DNA from: Diplodia intermedia
Lineage: Eukaryota; Ascomycota; Dothideomycetes; Botryosphaeriales; Botryosphaeriaceae
DNA length: 64,000 nucleotides
NCBI GenBank assembly: GCA_021495925.1
Contig: JAKEKT010000071.1
Location: 1-64,000, forward strand
Direction: 5' to 3'
Positions 44,442 to 56,046 of the stretch are shown here, in pieces (the stretch's first letter is position 1; each line of letters begins with the position of its first letter). Made by a program: the position numbers and the translations under genes. The notes beneath the pieces are model-generated. The model was not told the DNA's origin and did not search any database. It saw nothing but the letters and a program-made list of their open reading frames with translations.

Positions 44442-46250
44442 TCACGCCTCCTCCCCACCCGCCACCTCCTCATCCCCTTCATCTCCATCCAAGTCGTCCA
44501 TATGCTCCCTTGCCCACGGACTCCTCTCCCTCAACGCCCTACCGTACCTGCTCCACACGAACGGGATGGGCACCAACACGAGCGCCAGGCCTGCCAAGAG
44601 CGTACTTGCCCATTGATTCCCCAGCCGGGTGAACATGCCGTGCGCGAAGAGCGGGAAAGCCGCGCCGAAGAGGTTCCGGACAAGGCCGATGCCGGCGAGC
44701 GCCGAGGCGGAGTACACCTTGTACGAGTCCTCGGTGTAGGTGAAGGTCATGAGGATGAGGGTGTAGAAGGACCAGCCCCAGAGCGCCGAGGCGAGGATGG
44801 GAATGATGGGGTGGATGCCGGGGGACGTCGTCCAGGCGAACCAGAGGAGGGAGATGGGGAAAGCTGCAGAGGTCAGGACCTGTTCTTGTCGTTGCTGGGA
44901 GATTTCGGACGGGCGACTTACCAACGGCGGCGAGTTTTCCCATCTGAACTCGCGCCTCGGGGACGTTCTTGCCTCCGGACTCATGGACTTTCCTCTGGTA
45001 GTACTTCTCTTGCCAGATGTTTGTGATGGGGCCGAGACTGATACCGACACAAATACCGAGGAAACAGACACCGACGCCGATAATGTCGAATCCGTGACCC
45101 TGTCCGAATACAAGAACAAAGGCCGTGTTGAACAAGAAAGATAAGCCATAAAGGTACCCGTTGTAAAGGGCGGCGAACGTGATGATGGCCTCGGACGCCA
45201 GAAATCTGAACGGCCTCGTGAGCGTGACAGTGAAAAGCTCCTTGGCGCCTCTCTTCTTCAAATGGTCCGGCACGTCTATGTTGCTCGTGTGGCTTTGTTT
45301 ACGCGCCTTCTCTGCGCGGCGAGCAAGAAGAATGCTGTGACGGGTCTCGCCGCAGAAGAGTAATGAGATGGTCATGATAAGCCAGAGACCACCGTTGATG
45401 CCGAACAGAGCCCAGAAAACGTCCCGCCATCCTCTCGTCTGGGCAACGAAGGACATCAAAAAGAATCCGGTCGGTGAGCCGGCAGTGGCTGCCCAAAGGT
45501 AGAGCGACATCGCTGGACCTGTGTCGTGAGGATGGTAAAGGTCGGCAATTGTTCCGCCGAAATTTGCTGAGGAGTCGTCAACAGCCGAGCATATGAAGAA
45601 TGGACTAGACTAGAATATACCTATGGTAACTGAAGCAAAGTAGCCGGAAACAATGCGGATCGGGATAAAAACCGCAAGGCTGGGGACCACAGCGGATGCA
45701 GCAAGGCAGCATAGGAAGATGAAATAGGAGTAAATGTAGATCGGCCGTCTGCCGTAATACTGTACTTCGATTAGATTGGCGCGGGGGGTTCACGTGTGTA
45801 AGCATACCTCAGAAAGCGGCGCCCTGGTCACGGTTAGAGAAGCGAGTTTACGACAGAATAGCTACACCAAACTCACAGAGTCATGGGCCCAAACGCCAAA
45901 CCCAGCACATACAACGACAACCCCAGCGTCCCCCCTTCGGGCGACAACCCCCAGTCCTCGGCAAACTTCTTGCTGGCCGGCGAGAAGCCGGACGCGCCCC
46001 AGCTGACGGAAAGATCGATGAGAACGATGGGCCCGATCATGAGCCACTTCTTCCACCTCGGCCAGTTGCGCGGGTCCTCGGCGTCTCCGGGCTCGAAATG
46101 CACGACGCCGGTGACGGGGCCATCGTGTCGACGGCTCGTGTCTTGAACCTTGCTGCCGTTGCTAATGCCGTAGCTCGACGAATCGCTGTCGGACGCGAGC
46201 AGCGGCTGGGTGCTGTCGTCGACGTCGGGATTGGTGACTCTTAATGTCAT
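44442..46250 (-). CDS. MFS drug:H+ antiporter-type transporter (DHA1 family)
   Basis: A multi-exon twelve-segment transporter of about 540 residues. The start MTLRVTNPDVDDSTQPLL leads to the typical FEPGDAEDPRNWPRWKKW motif that precedes segment 1 in fungal DHA1 and polyamine-type transporters. The next exon continues APLSEYYGRRPIYIYSYF (motif A region), then exons with ANFGGTIADLYHPHDTGPAMSLYLWAA and WRDVFWALFGINGG (motif C region). The central loop is hydrophilic (KARKQSHTSNIDVPDHL). The end exon includes WGWSFYTLILMTFTYTEDSYKVYSASALAG, another family block, and an acidic tail. Expected in the plasma membrane as an exporter; the substrate is unknown. Three introns are inferred near 45.85, 45.57 and 44.90 kb. 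Confidence 0.93.
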
Positions 46251-46983
46251 TGTCGTGTTCCGTTCTTGGGCGGGCGGGCTTTGGCCTCGTGGGCGGTGCC
46301 GTCGGTTATCAGTTGCTTGCGAGAAGTGACGTCTGTGTTAAGCGGGTGGTTGGAGGTGGATGAGCGATGTGCTTCCCCACTGTTGCACAGACACGGTGAG
46401 ATAAGGACGGCTTTGCTGTGCGATTTGCACTCAATCGCCCGATTCGGCTATGCTTAGCTCTTGCGGCGCCGTGACGTGCGCAGTCGGGAAGCGAGGGACC
46501 CAACGTTGAAGCGACGAAAAGAGGTCCACCATGGTGTCAGGAGGTCGATCTATGGTGCGATTGCTGGGGCTTGCACCGACGCGAGGCGCCGGTTGGTCAA
46601 CTGACGCTGGAGGGCGACGGTAGCGCGGCGGCCTTGAACCGAGCGTGGGCGGTGATCCGCCCGGCAGGCGGCAACATAAGAACCGGCCACATGACCACCT
46701 CTTATACAACCGTTTTGGACGTGGGAAAGTTTTCATAAAAGCCGATGCGGACCGACCATGACACCGGTAGCCGTCATGAGCGGAACCCAATACCAGAAAT
46801 CGTATATGCAATGCGTACAGCCGCCACATTCCTGCCAACGAACGCAACATATGCGAAGAAAACATTGCAGTCCGGCAGAGCTCCCCCAGGACCACCGCGT
46901 GCTAAGTATAAAGGCGCGAGGTCAATGAATAAACCGCAACTCCGAACACCCCCAGTCCGCGCCCACCATGAGCCTTGCTACCG
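46251..46983. other. Intergenic region (733 bp)
   Basis: This holds the promoter of the MFS gene and the 3' side of CDC45. A TATAAAGG-like element is present near 46906. I see no supported coding sequence. Confidence 0.4.
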
Positions 46984-49594
46984 CTAGCCCACGATAGCCT
47001 TCATGCTTAGCTGCTCTAAAAAGCCGCTGAGATCCTCTTTCTTGACCTCCACAACGCAGTGCTCAAAGCTATCGACCTTGACGCGTGCCCCGGTCTCTTC
47101 GATTACCTCCTGGAACGCGAGGCCAAATCGATTACGCCCGGCGCTTCTCCTCTTCCCTTCATCCATGCCATCATCCTCGTCCTCGCTCTCGCTCTCACTG
47201 CTATCTTCCTCCGTCTCGAGCTCCTCGTCCTCATCCTCGTCCACTTCTTCTCCATTAGCAAGCCGCCTTTCAAATGCTTTTTGCCTCTCCGCCGCCTTCT
47301 CTTTTCTTCTTGCCTCGCGCTTCTCCTCCTTTTTCCTCTGCCTTTCTGCCCGCCTCTTCTCCTTCTCCTTGCTTTGCACCGTCGTGCCGCCGCCACCGAG
47401 ACCGACGACAACGTACACCCCGCGAGCCTCGTCTAGGCCCGCCATCACCAGCTCATTGCCGCCGCCCCGACCCTTCTTTCCATCCATCTCTTGCACTGCC
47501 TCTGCAACCCACAAAGCCAGCTTGACCAGCGCACCAGCGTGCGTGAAGAGCGGTGCGTCCGGCCCTTCCTTAACCACGGCCATGCGGAACGCCCGGAGGT
47601 GGCGGATTTGGTGTTTGGCGATTAGGGCGGTGCCGGTGCGGAGGATCGCACGGTGAAGGTGCTGCGCGATGGCGATGTGTTGGGTGATGAGGTTGGGCGA
47701 GGTGAGCGAGTCGTATGCGGTCCAGAACCGGGAGGTGATGGCGTCCTGAGCGGCTTCATCGTCGAATTTGGGGGCATCAGGTAGGAAGCCTTGGCTGCCA
47801 GAGCTGTCCAATGACTGCGGGGTTGGTGGTAGCTGTGGCGAGGGATTTGATAAATGTACGCTAGATCCAACTTCGAGGATTGCGCCAATCACGACACCGA
47901 CGTCCACTGCAGAGAGGCATGCTTTCCAACCCCAACAGCGAACGAAGCCCCACCCTTCTTTGCCGCCACCTCGTTCTGTTGCCTCGGGCACTAGTCCGTC
48001 AAGTCCATAGACCGGGGCGAACTTGAGAAGTCGTTCTCTTAAGCCGCGCTTCAGCTCCATGTCCATGTGCGTGTAGCTTTGCTTGCACTGGGTCAGGCTG
48101 ACCCCCATCTTTGCCAGAAGCTTGTGGAGACGCCGGCGTCCCTGGTCTGACCAAAGATGGAGTTTCGCAGACAGATATGGGGAGTGGAGCATGCTGTCAT
48201 ACAAGCTCCAATGTCTGATGAGCAAGAAACGGGGTTCTGGAGAAAGACGAATCGACATGTCTGTTGGTGATCGTGCATGTGTCGGAATGACTCCACCTGA
48301 TTCTCCCAGACTCATTTCGCGAGCAATGTCCTTTGGATCAATAGGGTTCAGACGCCGTACTTCGTCTTGGAGAAGGGCGCGGATTCGATTGCCTCTTGAA
48401 CCGTGCCAGCCTTGCTTCGAAGACGAAGACAGACCCATGCCAGTTGGTGTCCGACCATATAATTCCAAGCTGCTGACGCCGACAATAGCTTGCCACAACA
48501 AGTCGTTGTCTTCTCGACCAAGCTCTGATGCAAGACTGTACACGATGGAAGATACGGGCTCCGAATACGATGTGCCTAGGGAATAGTACTTGTCTAAGAC
48601 GCGGTTGTGCTGCTCGCGGAGCTTAAGCAAGCGGCGGCGGAGCGTTTTCGCCGAAGGCTGCTGCTGTGCTGGTGGAGAAACCGAGCGGCTGATGGAATCT
48701 GAACGCGAAAAGTCGGAGGAGTTCGCTGTGACAAGTAGGCCACGGCGCGGAGGCCGCGACGGTGAGGATGGCATAGGCGTTGACTGGTCCTGTCAGTAAG
48801 ATTCCTGTGCTGAAACATGCGGAACTACCTACCGAGTTGCTTCTCCGTCTCTGAGCCGGGCGCTCTTCCTCATCGTCGCCTTCACTGTCCTCGTCACCGT
48901 CCTCCCACGATTTCCTTTTGCGGCTTATTTGACCTGATATTGGCGGTGCTTCTTCGCCCGTGTTTTCCGCTGTGTCGCTTTCGTCATCATCGAAGTCCAC
49001 CTCGTCGATCTCCGGCATCTTCTCCAGTGCAGTATATGCCTCTCTTTCACGCTCAAGCTCCTCCTCGATATCGCCGTCGTCAAACACTACGATGCCCCCC
49101 TTTCCGGGCTTGTACGAGCGTAATATCCTCCCACGCTCCACGCCGGGCACCTTTGTTGGAAGATCATTTTCGTCCGATCTAGTGTCTCCCCGTCCACCGA
49201 AGACATTGCTCAAGTTCCATGGCCGCCGAGCATCCATAACCCAGACCTCAACGCCACCAAAGTCTGCACCCTCCTCCCCTTCTAACCCTAGCATATTTTC
49301 GAGGTCGACCAATCCCCCAACACCCAGACACACGACAACGCCTCCACTTCCGCCATCGCTAACACGCATAGGGCGGACCAGGTGCTGACCGGCACGCGCA
49401 AGATCATTGTAACCTGCGATGGGCTGGATTTTATGAGGAATGTAATCTCGTTTCAGGAGTGCGGTGAGGATGCGGCAGGCACATAGAGCGTCAGGCTCGA
49501 GGGAGACGAGGAGGAGGACGGGCGGAGAGAGCGGATGCGTCGTGTGGAGAAGATGAGAGTATAAATGTCCGATCAGCGTCCTCGGAAGGTACAT
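46984..49594 (-). CDS. CDC45: CDC45, replication initiation and CMG helicase factor
   Basis: Predicted 855 residues from exons 49594-48833 and 48789-46984, with one 43-nt intron. Cdc45 joins Mcm2-7 and GINS to form the replicative CMG helicase. The start MYLPRTLIGHLYSHLL and the block VLLLVSLEPDALCACRILTALLKRD are diagnostic. So are HLVRPMRV, VEVWVMDARRPWNLSNVF and, in exon 2, DLLWQAIVGVSSLELYGR and PRFLLIRHWSLYDSMLHSPYL. The N-terminal DHH-like fold is interrupted by the usual acidic loop. A distinctive feature is a long Lys/Arg/Glu helix followed by an acidic Ser-rich stretch at about residues 728-800, before the conserved end (FGLAFQEV). Filamentous fungal Cdc45 proteins are often longer than yeast Cdc45, so the length is plausible. 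Confidence 0.97.
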
Positions 49595-51061
49595 GGTGCG
49601 GAAAGGTGCTCGCTGTGAGGCGGTTCAGGCAGGTCGGAAAGGTCGCAGATTGCCGCAAACAGTGGCTCGGAGGGTCTGTGGCGTGTAGAGAAGCGTGGGC
49701 GCGGATCTGCTCTGCATAGGACGCGCTTTAGAACGCGTCGAGGCTGGCCAGGGATTCTAGGCTGTGAGGAACATGACGTGAGGTGCTCGGAAACGCCAAT
49801 GCTGTGTAAAATGCTCGCGCTGTGGATATGCAAAACAATAGCTGCGGTCGTGGCACGTAAAATGAAGTGAGATGCGTGCAGAGCGTGTAGTGCAGCTCGA
49901 GCGTAGGTGTTGAGGCTGGTTGTGCCGCGGAGAGTCGCGCCGAGCAGAACAGGCGCGTCGCGTTCCCGAGTCCCCGCCGCGTCGGTGGCCCGGCGAATTA
50001 GGCGGAACTGGCCTGCAACACCATAAACCTTCCTATTCCAGCTCGGGCTTCCCATTGTCTTCGACACTAGCAACAACGCAACGACGAACTTTACGTATGC
50101 ACAGGTGATTTGAGGGAACTGGCGGCAGCAACAGCATGCAAGACCCCACGGTGCAATTGCTCCAATGAAGATTATGGACGACTACCAGAAGCGCGCTCAA
50201 TCCTACTGCGCACTGCACACCGGCAGAAGCAACAACAACAATGAATGCAGTCGGGGCGTCGATGGCACGCAAATACTCCGTACATGGTAGGTACCCAACC
50301 TGAAAAAAGTTCGACGTGCCCCCACAACGCTCGGTACCTCAGACGTTCGGCCTCGCACAGCAAGGCCCGCGATGGCACGGCCACTCCTCCGGGCATGACA
50401 AACCTCGCTCGCTCCGATCTCCGGGCTCCGTGCCAAGAAACCGGAACGCATCGCGGCCCTTGCCCGTCTCGGTCGCGAAAAGACAGTGGCGGCGACTTCC
50501 ATGCTGCTCGCGAATCACACAGCTTCAGCTGGTGGAGAGTGGGGAAAGGTCAGGCGCAGTGTCTAGCTCCTTCGGGCCAGGAAGTTGCGTGGCCGAGACG
50601 GGACTCTGCAGCCCCTGTGCACTGCGGCGTCGGGGTCGGACGAACGCTTATATGGACATGGCCGTACGGAGCTCGAGATCACCTCAGTAAAGATCTCGCA
50701 GGGTTCGGGCTGTGCCTTTGCATCCGTACGCTTTGGATTCCCGCAAGTCTCCGTGCGTCAAACGCCCTGTTTGGCAGTCGGCGTTTGCGTGGCCCGAGCG
50801 ACCGACATGGTCACAGCTGCCCGCTCCCACTCCGCCGTTAGTAAACCAGAAAGAACAGAATGATCAGATCCTGGCCTCGGCCGAGGCCCTTGACGAAGCA
50901 GAGGCGGACCCTACGTCTTAAGGCGATGATGGTCGCGCCATGGGTGCCTGCCGCTCTCCTATAACTGCCTTTTTCTCTCGCTATCTCGACAGACGTTACA
51001 CTGCAGATTCCTCGACTCTTCGCCTTCGAGAGCCATTTGCTCCGCATAGCTCCTTTCCACC
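49595..51061. other. Divergent intergenic region (about 1.5 kb)
   Basis: This should hold the CDC45 promoter on the left and the SNG1-like promoter on the right. Open frames at 49573-50076 (minus) and 50245-50841 (plus) lack domains, have Arg/Ser/His-rich composition and no splice support. No RNA gene was recognised. A pyrimidine-rich leader precedes the ATG at 51062. Confidence 0.4.
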
Positions 51062-52528
51062 ATGGCAGGACTGTCATCTTTCCTCCAGCGCTCCTCCAAT
51101 CGCATCCATCGCAGCCATGACTTTTGGAACGGCAAGAGAAAAGGCTTCGCCATTGCCTCGGCCATGGCGATGCTTGCACTCAACCTACTTTTCCTGGCCG
51201 ATCTCTCTTATCTATACGGCGTCGTCTTCAAAAGCGGCGACAGAGTCCACAACTTCAAGGTGCTGATGGTTGACTTCGACGGTGGAGTCGTTGGCCAATC
51301 TGTCAACGGCGCCTACCAGCAATTCCAGGGAAACACTTTCCCAACCCTGGTCCAGCATGATGTCTCCGACTTCCCCACTGAGACCGATGTACGCGAGGCG
51401 GTGTGCAAGGGCCACTTTTGGTACAGCAACCTCCCTATGTACTTTGATTTGGCACACACGCACTAACATCCGAACAGGGGCGCAATCTACACTCACCGGG
51501 ACGCTAGCAGTCGTCTCTCTGCAGCTCTGGCTGGTGGTGACGCTGCTACCTCCTACAACCCCGCCGACACAATAACTTATGTCTGGAATGCGGCGCGGTA
51601 CCCCTCCTTCTCACAAGGATATGTTCAGTCGAACCTTGTGCAGCTCGCCGGTGCCGCCGGTACTGTCTACAACAAGATCAACGGCACTCGCGCCGCACAA
51701 TCAGTCAACGTTACCGATGCCGCTGCTGTCCAGGCCCTGCTCAACCCCATCCAAGGCGTCGCCGCCCCCATCCAACCCACCAACCAAGGCACCCGCGTCT
51801 TCTACAACACTGTCGGTGTGATCATGCCGATGCTGATCAACTTCTTCTTCGTCATGGCCCTGAACGGTATCTCCGCGCAGATGCAATTCCTCGGCCGTCT
51901 CCCCCGCCTGGACAATTGGATCATACGCACGGTGCTCTCGGTCATCTTCACCTTTACCGCCGCTCTAGTCACCACGGCATTCACATGGGAGTACAAGGAG
52001 TCGTGGGCTGTCACCGGTGGCGACTTCGCTCTGACTTGGATGGCCATGTGGCTTTTCATGCACGTCAACTACTACGTTTACGATATGATCACAGCCTTCG
52101 TTCCGTTGGCGTTCCTCGCCTTCTTCGTCTTTACTTGGATCATCTTCAATGTCGGTAGCGCTGTCGCGCCGTTTGAGTTGACGCCTGGGTTCTACCACTG
52201 GAGCTACGCCCTTCCTGCGAAGGAGCTTTTCGACGTCCTGACCTCAATCTGGAGTAAAGGCTGTGTCAACGTCAACTACCGTGCGCTCCCCATTCTTTTC
52301 TCCTGGTGGGCGGTCGGCACTGTTGTCAGTTTCTTCTCGACGAGACGTCGCTGCGATGATGCGATGAAGGCTGCGGCGGCTGAGAAGGCGAAGTGGGAGA
52401 AGATTTTGATGAATGGTGATGAGGAAAAGAAAAGGGATGATATGGCGCAGTCTGCAAGCACAGACTTGGAGAAGGGGACAGAAGACCCGAGCAGAACGCC
52501 CAGCACGGCAGCTCAGAGCTCTATTTGA
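51062..52528 (+). CDS. SNG1-like membrane protein (DUF3533)
   Basis: Predicted 469 residues from exons 51062-51420 and 51478-52528. It belongs to the family of yeast Sng1 (nitrosoguanidine resistance) and ABC-2-like DUF3533 proteins. A basic N terminus is followed by a first membrane segment (AMAMLALNLLFLADLSYLYG). A large non-cytosolic domain beginning FKVLMVDFDGGVVGQSVNGAY comes next. Then there are at least five C-terminal membrane segments (NTVGVIMPMLINFFFVMAL, WIIRTVLSVIFTFTAALV, LTWMAMWLFMHVNYY, FVPLAFLAFFVFTWIIFNVG, LFSWWAVGTVVSFF). The pattern HWSYALPAKELFDVL is typical. The C terminus is hydrophilic and charged. Yeast Sng1 influences drug resistance and plasma-membrane phospholipid asymmetry; the role here is inferred from family only. 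Confidence 0.93.
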
Positions 52529-53555
52529 GAGCCATTTAATTCGTTTTTGTTTATGCCAGCACGGCGTTTGGGGGTGATTAGATGAGGAATGGACGATCGG
52601 ATGCATGAAAGATACCAACCAAAAGTCGAGCTTTCCTTCAGGCTTTAGACATAGTATAGACTTAAATAATATAGAAACATCTGACTTCATCTGTATCACT
52701 TTGTCGTTGTTAGTGCCTTTGTAACACCAAGGTCTAGAAGTCGAGCAGTGGGTATACCATATGCTCAGGTCATGGAATCCTACAACTGGACGTATTTGTA
52801 CGAGTTCCAAGATTCGCATCTACGTCAGGATAGCTACATCAACTACCCACGTTCTCGCCGAGCTTGAGGGCGCAGATCCTGTTATCTGTGGGTAGGTGGA
52901 TACGTCGGTGGAAGCGTCTATGGATCGCGCCGACTGAGGAGATACAAAGGCATCTCGGGTAAACTCAACAAAGGGTGGAGGATTGGTTGTGATTGTGCTT
53001 TTCGGTACGGTTAGACATATGGACGGCCAAGACGGACCTTCAGCTACTCCTCTGCGGTTGCGTTGACTGCGGCGATGCAAAGCGAACCAATATTGCGGAG
53101 CCGTTGGAAGCTTTGCTACTGTTTACGACGTAGAGTTACCCTTGAGTGCCTTGTTCGTTGTATGTGTCACGCAAGCAGCGATTTCGTGAAGACGGCCGGG
53201 TGCAGTCAAGCGTTTGTTGTTGCACAGGACAGCTGCGGCCTGCCTGCCCGCCGTTGTGCGACCCCGCTTGACTGACGTACGGGCGGGCGCTAAATCTTCG
53301 CCCCTCCTCCGAGTCATCGGGCGGCGACATCGCAGTGCAAAGCTCTTAGCCCGACAGGCAACCTACCTTCCTTCCCGCACATAACATTTGCCAACCTCTC
53401 CCAATACATGTACGACACCCGACCCAAGCCATAGCTCCAACGGCTAACTGACCGCCCTCTAGCTCTGCGCACCCACCCGGCGATCTCAGCGCCCAACTTA
53501 CACCTCATTTTTAGCTTGTACGACACTCGCATCGGTCGCGACACCGACACACACT
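52529..53555. other. Intergenic region (about 1.0 kb)
   Basis: This holds the SNG1-like 3' end and the promoter of the CCDC124-like gene. No coding frame with recognisable features was found. Promoter elements are not obvious. Confidence 0.4.
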
Positions 53556-54347
53556 ATGGCGAAAGGCGGCAAGGCGGCCGGCGGCGAGAACAGCAAGAAG
53601 GCCCAAGGCCAGGCACGCAAGGCCGAGGCTGCAGCCGGCAAGAAGGACGCTGCAGACAAAGTGAAGGCTGCTGCTGAGGATGCCGAATGGTCGAAGGGTT
53701 CAAAGAGCAACTCCAAGGCGTAAGTCACCGACATACAGGACGTTGTAGAAGGGTACCTGGACTAGGACTCCTGAAGCCTAGGGTTGGGGCTTGATGTGTA
53801 TCTGAAGGTCTGACGTGGTTTGGCGCACAGTGAAGCTGCAGCGGCCAAGAAGGCCGAGGCCGACCGCAAGAAGGCTGAGAAGGAAGCCTTGATGAAAGAG
53901 GAAGAGGCCTCGCTGCCCGCCAAGGCCCCCTCGAAGAACAAGACTGCGCAGAAGAAGACGCGCGCCGGCGGTCTTGACGATGCTCTCGGTGCCTTCGACG
54001 CTCCCGCCAAGAAGGGCACGACCCTCAACGCCACCGGTATCGACAACGCGCTCGATGCGCTTTCCCTCGGCACCGGCAAGGGCGACGACAAGGTTGACAG
54101 GCACCCGGAGCGTCGCTTCAAGGCGGCGTATGCGGCGTACGAGGAGCGTAGGCTGGAGGAGATGAAGGACGAGAAGGGCCTGCGCCGGAATCAGAAGATC
54201 GACCAGATCCGCAAGGAATTCGAGAAGCACCCCGACAACCCGTTCAACCAAGTTAGCGCCAAGTACAACTCGACGCGTGAGGAGATTTCAGGCATCAAGG
54301 CGGCGGAGAAGACCAAGGTGGAGGGCCGCCTCGCGGAAAAGTCGTGA
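53556..54347 (+). CDS. CCDC124 / Oxs1-like ribosome-associated protein (DUF1014)
   Basis: Predicted 226 residues from exons 53556-53719 and 53831-54347. The N-terminal half is a Lys/Ala/Glu-rich helix (KKAQGQARKAEAAAGKK, then KKAEADRKKAEKEALMKEEE). The middle contains GGLDDALGAFDAP and ATGIDNALDALSL. The C terminus is the conserved CCDC124 block: KVDRHPERRFKAAYAAYEERRL, KGLRRNQKIDQIRKEFEKHPDNPFNQVSAKYN. The family (human CCDC124, fission yeast Oxs1, related to budding yeast Lso2) binds vacant or hibernating ribosomes and helps their recovery; in fission yeast Oxs1 also acts in a stress response. The first intron is 111 nt. Length matches the family. Confidence 0.95.
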
Positions 54348-56046
54348 GAAAGTCAGGCGCAGAGGCGGTGAAGCAGGGGTCAAGGTAGCGTGCCTGTGGC
54401 CTTGGACTAGCTTGGCTGTGGCGGGTGATTGCCGTGGGGGATCATCAGTTGCTGGGTCACTAAGAAATCAGGGCACTGCCGGCAGCTGGTTGCCTGTGAG
54501 ACTCCACAGTCGATAGCTCGTCCGGCGGCGACGGACCGCGTGATGGGCGCGGAAAAGAGGGTACGACTCAAGCCCTACGGGAATTGCGGAGACTGCCCTG
54601 ATAACGGAGGTGTCTGTACGGTATTGGACCCGTGATAGATCGAAGCATAGAGTTGGAGATCTCCCGTCCCGAGTGGTGGAGCAACGTCCACGCATCTGCA
54701 GCCTTCAACGTACGTCGCGTGAGAACATCTGAGAAGCAGCCGAGGACAGACATGCTGGGGCAAAGCAGTGTGAAACAGGAGCGGTTGTGTGTTTCGCCTT
54801 CGTGCCTTCAACACCACCGTCGCGCTGCCCTGCCAACTCACCTTGGTAGGCGCCTCACTTATCTGACGCGAGAGTCAGAAAAGTTGATACCCAACCGTTG
54901 CCGTCCTGATTGGAGTTCTAGAATCGAGATCCTGCGCGCTGAGGGCGAATGCAACCCGAGCTGGCGTCAGTAGAGAATAGCTCGGCGATCAGCTCTATCA
55001 CAAGCGCGTCTTGGGCGCGTCGCCCAGCTCTATCAGACCCTGCAGCAGCAATCAGAAGCAGCACATGCTGTGCCGCGCAGGGAAACGCTCGGCGCGCGGC
55101 CGGCTCGCACACACCGCATCGACGCACGAGCGCCGAACACGTCCTGCATCTGCTGGCACATCACGCACGGCCGAGCCCTCGCGGTGACCACTGGTTTTTC
55201 GGCGCGATAACTCGATTCGCCGACAGGGCCGGATTGATGGCGGCAGGCGGCACGGTTGGACCAGAGAATGCAGCATTTGTGAAGGATGTGCTGAGTTGTG
55301 CGGCTGCCGGCGAGCATACATAGTGCCGCGCGCGACGCGTGACGCCATAGCTCTGACGTACTGGGGAACTACGGGGACGCTGACCGCCTTCGCACAGCTC
55401 GCTCGATGCCAGTGCGAGAAGTTGTTGAGTGTGGATGCGGGTTTGCAGACAGACACAGCCAGCGGGCAGCGTGCCGCAGTGCCAGCCGCGAGGCCTCCTC
55501 TCGCGCGCCGCTAGCAGTGTCTTGAGGCTCTTCGGTGCGCGACACTACGCGCCGGCGCTTCCGCTGGGTGGCTGCCAGGACTCGCGCGCGTGTTGAGGCC
55601 GCCCATGGACCGCGGCCATGCAACGCCCATTCCCGCCCAGCACCCACGCCCATCCCGGCAGCGCCCGGCGCGCTGCTGCTGTTGGTGCCCGCCGGGCCGC
55701 AACACACATCGCAGAGGGCAGGCTCGCCGTTGCTGTGCTGTTCGCAGCTCCGGTCGTGTCGGGCGCTGATTGGCGGTCTGCAGGAGCTGGCCCAAGCACC
55801 ATAGCTTCCGCATGTTGACATCGCCTTTTAACCTCGCGCGCGCTGTGCTGCGGCGGAAGGCATGCTCTGGAGGGTCGCAGCTGTGCCTGTTTGCCGCTGA
55901 ATTACTTAGCTCTACTGGAGTCCGCCTGCTTCGCCCGCATCCCGCATCGCGCAGTCCCGCTGTTGTGCAGCGCAGAGAATCACCACCAGTACGTATATCT
56001 ATGTACCGCGGGGACCGTGCGGACCCTTGACCCGCCGCAAATCACC
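54348..56046. other. GC-rich gene-poor region (about 1.7 kb)
   Basis: Many overlapping open frames occur on both strands between 54900 and 55830, but they are Arg/Ala/His-rich products of GC-rich sequence. None has domain, intron or start support. The right end should hold the promoter of the coiled-coil gene. No RNA gene or repeat was recognised. Confidence 0.4.

Noticed and set aside
43731..45026. Plus-strand open frame of 431 codons
   Set aside because: Its first half is Arg/Pro low complexity and the C run gives poly-Pro. Its second half is antisense to the MFS transporter. Not a gene as a whole.
54900..55830. Several overlapping Arg/Ala-rich open frames
   Set aside because: High GC keeps all frames open; no domain, intron pattern or credible start. 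Treated as non-coding.
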